64,000 bases of DNA from CBDBZX01 sp965213645 (GCA_965213645.1 CBDBZX010000002.1:1364001-1428000); one strand, 5' to 3'. Positions 1 through 9,177 are shown, numbered from the stretch's first letter. Numbers and translations: made by a program. Notes: generated by a model from the sequence alone, not told the origin.

Positions 1-1
1 C

Positions 2-1060
2 AAAGCACCCTTCATCAAAATCGAGGCGACGAAGTTCACGGAAGTGGGTTATGTCGGGCGCGATGTCGAGTCGATGGTGCGCGATTTGGTGCAGGCGTCT
101 TATGTGATGGTTGAGGCGGAACAGCTCGAGAGTGTCCAAGAACGCGCCGCTAGAAACGCCGAAGAGAAGCTCTTAGACTACCTCTTGCCCGGCGGCACCG
201 AAGAGGGGCGCGAGAAGATGCGTGCGCTTTTAGAAGCGGGTAAGTTAGAAGAGCGCACTATCGAAATTGAAGTCAAGGACGAGCGCCCCAATCAGATGAT
301 GATTCCTGGTATGGAGGAGATGGGGATGAACCTCCAGGACATGATGTCGAACTTCATGCCCAAAAAGCGCACGCGCCGCAAGGTGAGCGTCAAAAACGCG
401 AGGGACGCCCTGAAGTCCGAAGAAGCCGAGAAGCTTGTGGACTACGACGATGTCTCCAGAGAAGCCATCTGGCGAGCGGAAAACTCGGGCATCATCTTCA
501 TTGACGAGCTTGATAAGGTAGCAGGCGGCGAGCAGAGTAGCGGATCGGATGTCTCGGGCGAGGGCGTGCAGCGCGACCTCTTGCCGATTGTTGAAGGCAC
601 GCAGGTCAACACGCGCTACGGACAGGTCAAAACAGACCACACACTCTTCATCGCGGCGGGCGCGTTCAACGTCTCGAAACCTAGCGACCTCATCCCCGAA
701 CTGCAAGGACGCTTTCCGATTCGCGTCGAATTAGAAGAACTCTCCGCCAACGACTTCCAACTCATCCTGACCCAGCCGCAGCACTCGTTGACCCGGCAAT
801 ATATCGAACTGCTCAAGGTGGACGGCACGCGCGTCCGTTTCGACGAGTCGGGCATCGAGGCGATTGCGCAGTACAGCGCTCAGGTCAATCAAGAAGTCGA
901 GGACATCGGAGCGCGGCGGTTGCACACGGTGTTGGAGACGGTCTTAGAGGACCTCTCGTTCGGTACGCAACTCGGTGACGTGACGATTGACGGAGCGTAT
1001 GTGACGAAGAAGCTCGAGTCCATCGTCGAGGACGAAGACCTAAGCCGTTACGTGCTGTAG
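2..1060 (+). CDS. hslU: ATP-dependent protease ATPase subunit HslU (5' end outside window)
   Basis: HslU is the AAA+ unfoldase that feeds substrates into the HslV peptidase chamber in the cytoplasm. The reading frame is open from base 2 and begins with the HslU signature KAPFIKIEATKFTEVGYVG, so the N-terminus with the Walker A loop lies upstream of the window. Visible here are the Walker B stretch GIIFIDELDK, the intermediate domain before it (with the Met-rich MMIPGMEEMGMNLQDMM segment), the sensor region around GRFPIRVEL, and the family C-terminus ending LSRYVL, which docks into HslV. hslV would be expected just upstream. The frame ends at TAG and is otherwise intact. Confidence 0.95.
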   Translation, partial: KAPFIKIEATKFTEVGYVGRDVESMVRDLVQASYVMVEAEQLESVQERAARNAEEKLLDYLLPGGTEEGREKMRALLEAGKLEERTIEIEVKDERPNQMMIPGMEEMGMNLQDMMSNFMPKKRTRRKVSVKNARDALKSEEAEKLVDYDDVSREAIWRAENSGIIFIDELDKVAGGEQSSGSDVSGEGVQRDLLPIVEGTQVNTRYGQVKTDHTLFIAAGAFNVSKPSDLIPELQGRFPIRVELEELSANDFQLILTQPQHSLTRQYIELLKVDGTRVRFDESGIEAIAQYSAQVNQEVEDIGARRLHTVLETVLEDLSFGTQLGDVTIDGAYVTKKLESIVEDEDLSRYVL

Positions 1061-1075
1061 CAGGTAATATCTGGT
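1058..1075 (+). repeat. Direct repeat copy 1, starting at the hslU stop codon
   Basis: The 18-mer TAGCAGGTAATATCTGGT begins with the hslU stop codon. An identical 18-mer begins with the stop codon of the quinone oxidoreductase gene at 8376. Weaker similarity continues for about 15 more bases (AAA, CTC and AGT blocks line up). The two copies bracket the DUF3293 gene, the DdmDE-like pair and the oxidoreductase gene. Its function is unknown. Confidence 0.7.
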
Positions 1076-1169
1076 TACAAACGCTCATAGTAGAGCGAGG
1101 CGTCGTTCGGTAATCACGATGTAATACTACCTGCGTACTTTGAACTCAGTCGTGATAGTGTGAGCGGCA

Positions 1170-1613
1170 ATGGCTGAGCTAGACCACTACGAAGAGGTCT
1201 ACGGCGACGCGATTTACTATGCGAGTGACGGAGCCGAAGACCTCACGTTTACGCTGAGCAAGCAAGAAACAGGCGCGAACCTCTTCGCAGGTCGCGCCTT
1301 TACACTCCTTACGGCGCAGAACCCACAGAGCACGCCGCTCTCGGGTGAAGAGAACGCGGAGAGGAATAGGAGGCTCGAGCAGCACCTCTTATTAAAGGGT
1401 TATGACTTTGGCCCTAGCCTCGGCAAATCTGTTGACGGCAGTTGGGAAGAGGCGGGCTTTACGGTTTTTGATCTCTCTTTAGAGGACGCTCTAGCTCTAG
1501 GTTCTCAGTTTGGGCAGCACGCGGTTGTTTGCGGAAGAGGTGAACAGGTGGTGCTTGCGTGGTGTGAGGATGGGCGGCTCGAGTGGTTCTATCCATCAAT
1601 ACTTAGCCGCTGA
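1170..1613 (+). CDS. DUF3293 domain-containing protein
   Basis: A 147-residue soluble protein of unknown biochemical function. The DUF3293 pattern is readable in order: an AFTLLTAQNPQSTPLS block, then EENAERNRRLEQHLLLKGY, then SVDGSWEEAGFTVFDLS, and near the end LGSQFGQHAVVCG. Proteins of this family are usually 120-150 residues, so it looks full length. The ATG is the first in frame and has no strong ribosome site. It stands alone between hslU and the DdmDE-like pair, separated from each by gaps of about 110 and 55 bases. The family call is from memory of the motif; no function is inferred. Confidence 0.7.
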   Translation: MAELDHYEEVYGDAIYYASDGAEDLTFTLSKQETGANLFAGRAFTLLTAQNPQSTPLSGEENAERNRRLEQHLLLKGYDFGPSLGKSVDGSWEEAGFTVFDLSLEDALALGSQFGQHAVVCGRGEQVVLAWCEDGRLEWFYPSILSR

Positions 1614-1668
1614 ACAACCTTTGTTGGCTGCGCAGTACATGCACCTTCACCTTCAAATTTAAGATAAA

Positions 1669-4600
1669 ATGCTCTGGCCTATGAAAACAGAGCCTGAGTT
1701 GACACCTGAGCATCCTTCTTTTCTTTCTTACTACAGAGCCGCTAGTTCAGAGCCTAAAGGTTTTAAGCCCGTTCCTGGTGGTACGGGGCTAGGTAAAACC
1801 AGCGCGATACCCAAGCTCGTCGCAACCCATACGGACAAAGGAAAGTTTATCTATTGTGCGAACCGCATCCAGCTTTTAGATGAGATGGAAAGTGGACTAA
1901 GGGATGAAGGGGTTGGATTTGCTCATTTAAGACGCGATAGCGAAATTGTTAAGTCGGTGATTGAGAACGATAAGGGAGCTCTATTTGAACTTCTGGAGTC
2001 GCGCGAGCTTCGCCACCTGAAGGTAATGAAAAAGAGATTTGCCGACTCCGTGTCTCACCTCGAGCAAGCGTTTGAACTCCCAAGTCGTCCGTTTTTCCAA
2101 GATGTGATTCAGAGAGAGACGTCTTACCTCCTCAACCTCTTCAAGAACTTGTTCTACGCAGCTTCGAACGAAACGAAAAGGTGGCTCCGCCGACAAGAGG
2201 TTGTCCGCAAGTTATTTCCCCACATTGCGTTTCAAGATAATGCAAGCTGCAAAGTTCTCCTTATCACTGTTCAAAAGCTGTTTTACGGATTTTTTGACGG
2301 TGAGATAATGCTAAACTTATCTCGTTTAACAGGGGACCGGGCGGGGCATATTATTTTTCTGGACGAGTTTGACTTTCTCGAGTCCAACTTAGTAGACCTC
2401 ATTTGCCAGAGTAGCGAGCTTAGCGCCCCTTTCCAATTCGTCGGGCTGTTTTACGGCGAGATGAAGAACCGGCTTTTATCTGAGGATTATCTCGGCGCGA
2501 AGGATACGGCGTGGGTAAGACAAGAAGTTGAAAATATCGTTCGGCTCGTCGGAAGTTTGCAGCAGAATGAAGACCCGAATCAAAACTTGCCCTATCCAGA
2601 GACCCGCTTGTTCACCTCTAAAGATGAAAGGCTGAGAAACAACGCTATTTTTCAAACGAACCGAACCGTCGTGAATGCGCCGCTTTACCTTGAGGTGACG
2701 AAGCGTTCATTCGACATACGAGCCGATGGCAAGGTGAGAGCCTATCGCCTTTTCAACACAGTACGGGAGGCGATGAACCGCATCCTGTCCCTCTTTAAGA
2801 GGTTGGAGATGTGGAATCCGGGCATTGGTGAAGAGCTTAAAAGGCAAAGTTTCGACAACACTACCTTTCGCGAAGAACTGAAAAAAATTCGTCAACTTCC
2901 CGAAAAAAGCCGCTTTCAGCCTACACGCTTCGATAAACTCTTGGATTCGGGCTACAGCCTCTACGAGATCAAAGATTTGCGGCAGCGCTCAGACCCGGAT
3001 GAGGTCGAGCTGAGTCACTACGCGATGTACACGACGCCTGAGAAACTTCTTTTAACGCTTGTTCAAAACAACTTAGTGTTTGGCTTGTCTGCAACGGGAG
3101 ATATTGAACGCTGCATCAGCAACTTCAACATCACTTGGCTCAAACGGCAGCGTGCCAACGTCATAGACATTACCCCAAAAGATAGAGAGATTATTGCTCA
3201 ACTCAATCAGGCTAAAGCTACGAAGCGAAATAACAAAGTTTCTGTTGAAGTGGCGTCGCTGCAACTTTCCGACAGCGGCGAATCCTCGAAACTAAAAGAT
3301 TATGTTGACGCCTTAGCTACCACGGAAGAGTTTGGTAAACCGACACAACATCCCAAAGATCGTGTTCACAGTTTCTTTGCGACGCTCGAGTGGCTCCTCG
3401 CTAGAAGTCACAATCAGGGAGAAGCCCACCTGCTCTTTTACAACTCGTTTAGGCAGATTGAGTGCGCACTAAATGAAGTTGACGAGAGTGAACCCCCTCT
3501 TTTTGAAGTGGAAAAGGATGACGTTACCGGGCGAGGTGTCTTCCATATTTACCGACTGATCTACAGAAATGAAACGTTCAACGTCGTCTTCTATGACGCG
3601 GAGAACGGGCGCAACTTAGAGCGCTACGCAGATATCAACCAAGCCTTTGAGCGGTTGTTCTGGAAGGATGACCCTCTTCTACTCGTAACGACTTACCCTT
3701 CTGCGGGTAACGGTATCAATTTACAGTTTCGTCCGTCTGAGGGTTCAGAAGAGCTGCAAGATTTCACCTCTATTCACCTCTTAGACGCGCCTTACTTCTA
3801 CTTTGGCAAATTAGAAAGCGGTATGAGTTTTGAAGAAGAGCGCAAAGTGATCAAGAAAAACATCTGGTACTCAGCGAAGCTCACCGAGGCAAAATTGCAG
3901 ACAGAAGCGAAGTTCAGAAAGACACTTGGGAACATCCGTAAGGAAGACCTCAACGCTGCTTATCACAAGGGTACGACGTCGAACGAAGCGCTTCTCAACA
4001 GGGTGTCTTCCTACATCCAAGCGTTGGGGCGCATCGAACGAACTTGGACGCCGACACCGAATCAGAGCGTCCGCCTTCACCCTGAGGTTTACAGAGACCT
4101 CGAGCGTTTCTGCGCCGATAAAGATTTCCAGTACATCGTCAACCGCCGAGAGACACTTTTCTCGAGTAATACAAAGCGCGTCCTCGAGCAGATTCGTCAA
4201 GCTAAGCCTGAACGGTTTAAGAAGAGATACTTTAAGATTGACGAGGGGCTTTCCGTTCAAGATCAGCGCTGTAAAGAGTCGGTTCGCGCTCTTTTAGAGC
4301 GCTTGGCTGCGTTGCGTGGTGGCGCTGATGATATTGCGGCGCGTTATGACTGGGAAAAGCTGCGCCGCGCTGTCTTGCAGCACGACTTTCAAAACGAGAT
4401 TCTTAAAAGCTATCACTGCGTTTACCACTACCCTCATTGGGAAGATGGCACGCTCTATTTGGACAACCGGAATGCCCTTCATCCACCTGAGCGTAGCAGT
4501 AGCGATCTGAGAAGATGGTTTCTCAACGGTGCTTACAGTAGAATTTTAAGCCACGCACCCTCAGATGACGAAGCTGACAAACAAACCATTCGTCGCTATT

Positions 4601-5136
4601 TTGAGTTGCAAAGCTACGAACTCGGCTTCAATGATTTCGGCGGCAACTTCTTTATGCCCTATTGTCACCAAGCGATTTTGCTAGGTGCGATAGGCGAAGA
4701 AGCTATCTCAGCGCTCCTTAAAAAAGAAAAACTGCCCGAGGATAGACTGCCGGACTCTCTTTTCGAACTCGCAGACATTAAGCTCAGCGGCGTACCCTGG
4801 TATATTGACTGCAAAAACTACAGCGCTGCCACCCTAGAAGACATTGCGTTGCCGCTCGATGACCCCTCGAGGCGTACACCCCTGAATGAGGCGAGTTTCA
4901 GGGAGAACGCTCTATATAAGCGAGCGCAACTAGGGGCTGACGCTAAACTCATCTATCTGAACCTCTTCGGGGACGAGCGCCCTTTGAGATACTTCGGCGG
5001 CGATTTTACAACCGAGGTTAGGACACTGCAAGAAGCGTCTTTTGTCGTTGTACAAGGCGTTCTTGACCGCGCTAATTATACGAAAGCGTTCGACACCTTC
5101 TTATCTGACACGCGCAATTTGCTGGAGGTTCCATGA
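1669..5136 (+). CDS. DdmD-like SF2 helicase with C-terminal PD-(D/E)XK nuclease
   Basis: A 1155-residue putative helicase-nuclease. Seen: Walker A GGTGLGKTS (residues 37-45, K43), motif II LDEFD (D232, E233), motif III GLSATG (about 474), a motif V-like TTYPSAGNGIN, motif VI QALGRIER (about 784), and a C-terminal nuclease core with E1010/E1011, D1036 and D1047-C-K1049 (YIDCKNY). This order, the length, and an Argonaute-sized partner gene overlapping by ATGA match DdmD of the DdmDE plasmid-elimination system known from Vibrio cholerae. In that system DdmE finds plasmid DNA with a guide and recruits DdmD to unwind and degrade it. The function here is inferred. A second start, ATG at 1681, sits behind a TAAAAT box and may be the real one. 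The gene is more AT-rich than its neighbours but shares their CTCGAG habit. Confidence 0.7.
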   Translation: MLWPMKTEPELTPEHPSFLSYYRAASSEPKGFKPVPGGTGLGKTSAIPKLVATHTDKGKFIYCANRIQLLDEMESGLRDEGVGFAHLRRDSEIVKSVIENDKGALFELLESRELRHLKVMKKRFADSVSHLEQAFELPSRPFFQDVIQRETSYLLNLFKNLFYAASNETKRWLRRQEVVRKLFPHIAFQDNASCKVLLITVQKLFYGFFDGEIMLNLSRLTGDRAGHIIFLDEFDFLESNLVDLICQSSELSAPFQFVGLFYGEMKNRLLSEDYLGAKDTAWVRQEVENIVRLVGSLQQNEDPNQNLPYPETRLFTSKDERLRNNAIFQTNRTVVNAPLYLEVTKRSFDIRADGKVRAYRLFNTVREAMNRILSLFKRLEMWNPGIGEELKRQSFDNTTFREELKKIRQLPEKSRFQPTRFDKLLDSGYSLYEIKDLRQRSDPDEVELSHYAMYTTPEKLLLTLVQNNLVFGLSATGDIERCISNFNITWLKRQRANVIDITPKDREIIAQLNQAKATKRNNKVSVEVASLQLSDSGESSKLKDYVDALATTEEFGKPTQHPKDRVHSFFATLEWLLARSHNQGEAHLLFYNSFRQIECALNEVDESEPPLFEVEKDDVTGRGVFHIYRLIYRNETFNVVFYDAENGRNLERYADINQAFERLFWKDDPLLLVTTYPSAGNGINLQFRPSEGSEELQDFTSIHLLDAPYFYFGKLESGMSFEEERKVIKKNIWYSAKLTEAKLQTEAKFRKTLGNIRKEDLNAAYHKGTTSNEALLNRVSSYIQALGRIERTWTPTPNQSVRLHPEVYRDLERFCADKDFQYIVNRRETLFSSNTKRVLEQIRQAKPERFKKRYFKIDEGLSVQDQRCKESVRALLERLAALRGGADDIAARYDWEKLRRAVLQHDFQNEILKSYHCVYHYPHWEDGTLYLDNRNALHPPERSSSDLRRWFLNGAYSRILSHAPSDDEADKQTIRRYFELQSYELGFNDFGGNFFMPYCHQAILLGAIGEEAISALLKKEKLPEDRLPDSLFELADIKLSGVPWYIDCKNYSAATLEDIALPLDDPSRRTPLNEASFRENALYKRAQLGADAKLIYLNLFGDERPLRYFGGDFTTEVRTLQEASFVVVQGVLDRANYTKAFDTFLSDTRNLLEVP

Positions 5137-7310
5137 TTGACGTTCGCACGACATCCCTGTTGGTTCAGCCTATTGTTTCTGAGAACATCAATTTGCACAA
5201 TCAAACGTTCGTACGCTACGTATTATCCTCAGCCTACTACGTGCGCAAGAAAGAGAAGGGGTTTTACGGAAAGATACAAAATGAGATAGCAGAAAAGTTG
5301 GACGCTCCGTACTACTTCTACACATATGACCAACCTTTGCCTGCTATTTATGCTCTGATTTCGGAGCCACATGTGCCCGATATTTGCTTATCAGACTTCA
5401 GCACTCTACATAAAGAGGTCATCACTGCGGATGACGCGCCGCTTCACGTGCTTCTCAAGGTTTTACTTGCTCGCTACATCAGGAGTCAGCGCGAGCACCT
5501 CTTCACCTCTCAGGGGAAGCACTATATTTGGGTCAAGGGGAGCGGTAAATGGCTGACTTCTTTAGAGATGGGTGTAAGAGCCAGTCACGATAAGGAGGAG
5601 GCTGGAACATTTCGTGTCTTTAACCATGCACGTAGACTTGTTCTGTTTGATCAGTCAAATCCTAGCGGGTGGAAGGTGGAAAGACAAGCCTTTTTTGGAA
5701 GGATGGCTCCTAAAGATGGCAGGGTTATCCTACGTGCGCTCAAGCGTTCCGAAGTGCTCACCTATCCAAACGACTTGTATCAACCTGTCGCGCTTTCTCA
5801 GAGTCCGGCGAAGCTCAACTTTCACGATGACGACAAACTCGAGCAAACACGCGGCTGGCAAATCCATAAGTTCATGGAAGGGTTCACTGAGTTCCTTGAA
5901 ACCTACGGGTTAGAGGTTGCGCCGCAACGCCGTAGTCTCGAGAAATACAAACCCCTAAGCAAAAAACATGAATTGCCCCGCTCTAAACTAAAAACTATCT
6001 ATGTGTTGGATAACAGGTTGAATCAAGATACTATTCATCTCGACGCATACGTAGATTACCTGGGCAAGCATTTTTCAGAGTTGAACTTTAGTGCTACAGC
6101 ACAAAAGCAACTTTCGCCGCAAACTCCTGTTCTCGTCTTGCAGGATTGCAAAAAAGAAGATTTTGAAGAGGATGGAAGGCTCGCGGGGCAAGTTGACCCT
6201 AAAAAGGCGCTCTACGCAGAGACGAAAGATGTACCTAAGCAGACTATTAACGTCAACCTAGACGGCGCAACGAAGGAGAGGTATCTCGAGTATTCTGGAC
6301 CGCTTCTTGGAGGTGAAGATTTTCAAGAAGACCTTCGCCGCAAACTCGAGGTTTCCCTCAACCAGCTCTTCTTGAAATCAGTCGTACTTGGATGTTTACC
6401 GAGCACTGCGCTTCCCCTATTTCATGACGCAGAAGTTTCTCTAAGGGATTATGTGTTTGTTCGGCGCGGTGTATACGGCTCTTATCCGATTAGACAGCGT
6501 TATACGGTGGCGATGTGGGCTGAGGGAGAAGCGTTGCGTTTTGTCAATCTAGGGAGTTCAGTCGGCAAAGAAGCTCTGCAAGCACAGCTCGAGCGTCAGA
6601 ATATCGACTGGCTAGATGATGTTGTAAGCAAGTTCGAGAATTACCACTACCTAGAAGATGATGAGGTTGAGCCTGCCTCTTATGACTTCGTCATGGCTAA
6701 CGGCAAAGTTGTTGAGATCGAGAACATTGACGAGCGTGTGCTTCACGAGTACGACGAGATCATGCACCGTAGACGGAGACGTAGAGAACCTCTTCCTATT
6801 GACGAATTTAAGCTGCTGCCAGATGCGCATAAACTTCCCTACATGGATAGGCGTGCGCTCGAGGTTTACGACGACTTTTTGAACAGCTTGAAAGAAGAAC
6901 GCTCGCGGCTCTCTTTTGTAGAGCTTTGCGAAGAGCCCCTTTTCTCTTCTATTGTTCCAGTTCTCAATCTCCGAACACGTTCAGGCAGACCTTACACTCG
7001 TAAACTTTTCGATGTTTATAGAGATGTAGGAAAATTTCTTAGCCCTAAAGGTGGGAACGTGATACCTACTTATCAAGGCATCTGGTACGAGGAAGGGCTT
7101 CATTACATAGTAGGTAGCAAAACGAGTTTCAATAAGAAGCAACCAAAAGCGCATCTCGTCCGCCGCTTCGCGCTGAGAAAAGGGGAAAATTTGGACGTTG
7201 CGCCATTACTCGAGTCTCTGTCAGTGACCTTCGTGCGCCACGGGCAGTATACTGTTTTGCCCTATCCCTTTCACCTGATTGACCTCTGGGCAGATATTTC
7301 TCTCACCTAA
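5133..7310 (+). CDS. DdmE-like Argonaute-related protein (putative)
   Basis: A 725-residue protein whose ATG overlaps the stop of the helicase-nuclease gene (ATGA), behind a GGAGG ribosome site, so the two are translationally coupled. No catalytic motif is obvious. The second half has an Argonaute MID/PIWI-like order: a hydrophobic strand PVLVLQD (about 331-337), a DPKKALYAE...PKQTINVN stretch, an amphipathic helix RRKLEVSLNQLFLKS (about 402-416), paired strands YTVAMWAEGEALRFVNLG, and a C-terminus ending LPYPFHLIDLW, recalling the conserved end of PIWI domains. I do not see a DEDX catalytic tetrad, consistent with the inactive DdmE. Size and gene order also fit. It could instead be another PIWI-related family such as pPIWI-RE; only a structure or profile search would decide. 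Confidence 0.6.
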   Translation: MIDVRTTSLLVQPIVSENINLHNQTFVRYVLSSAYYVRKKEKGFYGKIQNEIAEKLDAPYYFYTYDQPLPAIYALISEPHVPDICLSDFSTLHKEVITADDAPLHVLLKVLLARYIRSQREHLFTSQGKHYIWVKGSGKWLTSLEMGVRASHDKEEAGTFRVFNHARRLVLFDQSNPSGWKVERQAFFGRMAPKDGRVILRALKRSEVLTYPNDLYQPVALSQSPAKLNFHDDDKLEQTRGWQIHKFMEGFTEFLETYGLEVAPQRRSLEKYKPLSKKHELPRSKLKTIYVLDNRLNQDTIHLDAYVDYLGKHFSELNFSATAQKQLSPQTPVLVLQDCKKEDFEEDGRLAGQVDPKKALYAETKDVPKQTINVNLDGATKERYLEYSGPLLGGEDFQEDLRRKLEVSLNQLFLKSVVLGCLPSTALPLFHDAEVSLRDYVFVRRGVYGSYPIRQRYTVAMWAEGEALRFVNLGSSVGKEALQAQLERQNIDWLDDVVSKFENYHYLEDDEVEPASYDFVMANGKVVEIENIDERVLHEYDEIMHRRRRRREPLPIDEFKLLPDAHKLPYMDRRALEVYDDFLNSLKEERSRLSFVELCEEPLFSSIVPVLNLRTRSGRPYTRKLFDVYRDVGKFLSPKGGNVIPTYQGIWYEEGLHYIVGSKTSFNKKQPKAHLVRRFALRKGENLDVAPLLESLSVTFVRHGQYTVLPYPFHLIDLWADISLT

Positions 7311-7409
7311 GTAAGTTTAGGTTCTGCTCACTTCTCTACTGTGAGGTTTGTTGTCGCTACGCCACTCCTGATATGTTGACCTCATGAACCTACTTCAGCG
7401 AGCGAAGCT

Positions 7410-8378
7410 ATGAAAAGTATTTTAGTCCGTGCGTACGGAGAACCTAACGTCCTAGAAATTGAAGACCTGCCTATCCCCGAGCCGAGCGTGGGCCAGGTGC
7501 GCATCAAGACGGCATTTACAAGCGTCAACTTTGCCGACATCAAGGCGCGGCGAGGAGGTGCACCCACACTGCCTTTCACGCCCGGTCTCGATGCAAGCGG
7601 TGTGGTGGACGCAGTCGGCGATAATATCGAAAACTTTCAAGTCGGGCAGCGTATAGCGGCGTATGCGGCGGCGGGCTCCTACGCCGAGTACGTTCTCGCC
7701 GAAGCTGAACTGTGCTACCCCTTGCCGGACGCGGTCTCCTTTGAGCAGGGCGCGGGCATCGGTATTCTCATCACGGCGTACAACGTGCTGACGAACGCGG
7801 GTCGGTTTCAGGCGGGTGAAAGCGTGCTCGTTCACGCGGGTGCGGGCGGTGTAGGGAGTACGTTGTTACAACTTGCCAAAACTCTCGGCGCAGCACGCAT
7901 CTTTGCAACGGTTGGCAGCGACGAAAAAGCGGAGGTCGCCGCGCAACTCGGCGCAGATGAGGTCATCAATTACCAAGAGACCGCATTTGATGAGGTGGTC
8001 AACGAAAAGACGGAGGGACGCGGCGTAGACCTCATCCTCGATTCGGTAGCGGGGCCGAACGCCGAGCGGGGGCTGAACTGCCTCGCCGACTTTGGACGTT
8101 TGGTGATTTACGGACATACGGGCGAAGGGGGTGCGGCGGCGATTAAGAGCACGTTGCTTCATAAAAATAATCGTGCCGTGATTGGCTATAGCAGCGGCGG
8201 CTACCGCAAAGCGCGTCCTGAGGTGTTGCGAGAGGTGGCGCAAGAAGGGTTAAAGTTACTCGCCTCCGGTGATATAAAGATTTTGCTGGGCGAGAGGTTT
8301 AAGTTGGAAGACGTTGCTGCTGCGCACGAGTGGGTGGAGAGTCGGCGGAGTGTGGGGAAGGTGTTGTTGGGGCCCTAG
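7410..8378 (+). CDS. NADPH:quinone reductase-like zinc-type alcohol dehydrogenase family protein
   Basis: A 322-residue MDR-superfamily oxidoreductase, expected to reduce quinones or enones with NADPH in the cytoplasm. The N-terminal GroES-like domain reads MKSILVRAYGEPNVLEIEDL and contains the PGLDASGVVDAVG segment. The Rossmann half carries VLVHAGAGGVGSTLLQLAK, the nucleotide-binding AxxGGVG pattern typical of quinone reductases, followed by GADEVINYQE. No structural zinc cysteine cluster is visible, as in the QOR subfamily. The length is normal. The start ATG has a poor ribosome site. The stop codon forms the first bases of a direct repeat also found after hslU. Confidence 0.88.
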   Translation: MKSILVRAYGEPNVLEIEDLPIPEPSVGQVRIKTAFTSVNFADIKARRGGAPTLPFTPGLDASGVVDAVGDNIENFQVGQRIAAYAAAGSYAEYVLAEAELCYPLPDAVSFEQGAGIGILITAYNVLTNAGRFQAGESVLVHAGAGGVGSTLLQLAKTLGAARIFATVGSDEKAEVAAQLGADEVINYQETAFDEVVNEKTEGRGVDLILDSVAGPNAERGLNCLADFGRLVIYGHTGEGGAAAIKSTLLHKNNRAVIGYSSGGYRKARPEVLREVAQEGLKLLASGDIKILLGERFKLEDVAAAHEWVESRRSVGKVLLGP

Positions 8379-8393
8379 CAGGTAATATCTGGT
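8376..8393 (+). repeat. Direct repeat copy 2, starting at the oxidoreductase stop codon
   Basis: Identical 18-mer to the one at 1058-1075, again placed exactly at a TAG stop codon. Together the copies bracket about 7.3 kb that includes the DdmDE-like genes. A looser relative (GCGGGTAATATTCGTGT) lies about 45 bases further on. Confidence 0.7.
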
Positions 8394-8461
8394 CATAAAA
8401 ACTCTCAGTGGGTACATCGGAGACAAGCCACGTCTTTGCGGGTAATATTCGTGTACTCATG

Positions 8462-9166
8462 CTACCTCACAACAACGCTCAGCCCCGCGTACCGCTCGCG
8501 CAGCACCCCCGCCAACGCCCGTAGTCCCCACCGCTCACAGCGCTCGTGGCCTATCTCTAAAACGTTCATCCCCGTACCTCGAACCGCTTCTTGCGCGTGG
8601 TCTCTGTACTGCCCAGTGAGGTAGACGTTCGCGCCGCGCTCACTCGCCTCGCGAATGAGCTTATCGCGCATCGCGCCCACTACACAAACCTTTGTAACCT
8701 CTTCATCTGCTTCTACGTTCAGGTATGCATCCTCTAAACCGCCAAAGACCGCTTTAACCTGAGCTTGAAAGGTCTCTAAAGTTGTCTGAGGAACGTCGCC
8801 GATCATGCCGAGCGGCCTGCCCTCTTTATAGCCCAATACGTCAACGTCGTCCATCAACAGTACATCGGCTAGGCGCGGGTTGTAGCCCGTCGTCAGCAGC
8901 TCGTCAAAAGCGTAATGATAGGCCAAGATACCGACCTCTGCCTCTGGCGGGGTCATCTTCTCTAACTTCCAAGGGCGGTGGATGAAAAGGGCGTCTAGTC
9001 TATTTTCTCTTGTCCAAGTAGCGATTTTTGGGAAGGGTTCGAGCAACAGCCCTATACGCTTCACAGGTCGTTCGGAAGCCCTATAAATTCCGTTCTGATC
9101 GTCGCCGAAACGTTCGGCAGAGAAGTATAGACGCAAAAAGGCGTTGAGTTCGCTTGGAGTAAGCAT
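8462..9166 (-). CDS. Nif3-like dinuclear metal centre protein
   Basis: A 234-residue member of the Nif3/YbgI family, whose proteins form toroidal hexamers with a two-metal site; the biochemical role is poorly defined. The metal-site pattern is visible but divergent: the usual HH pair near the N-terminus reads FIHRP, followed by ILAYHYAFD, and the C-terminal pair reads EIGHERCERWG. The hydrophobic strand VTKVCVVGAMRDKLIREASERGANVYLTG matches the family core. The ATG lies 5 bases after a TAGAAT box, so the message is probably leaderless. The gene is monocistronic, downstream of the menaquinone operon on the same strand. Confidence 0.8.
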   Translation of the reverse strand: MLTPSELNAFLRLYFSAERFGDDQNGIYRASERPVKRIGLLLEPFPKIATWTRENRLDALFIHRPWKLEKMTPPEAEVGILAYHYAFDELLTTGYNPRLADVLLMDDVDVLGYKEGRPLGMIGDVPQTTLETFQAQVKAVFGGLEDAYLNVEADEEVTKVCVVGAMRDKLIREASERGANVYLTGQYRDHAQEAVRGTGMNVLEIGHERCERWGLRALAGVLRERYAGLSVVVR

Positions 9167-9171
9167 CTCTG

Positions 9172-9177
9172 ATTCTA
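9172..9177 (-). promoter_or_regulatory. -10 box (TAGAAT) for a leaderless nif3-like transcript
   Basis: TAGAAT is followed by 5 bases and the ATG at 9166, so transcription would begin at or next to the start codon. No Shine-Dalgarno sequence could lie between them. It is one of nine similar arrangements in the window. Confidence 0.55.
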
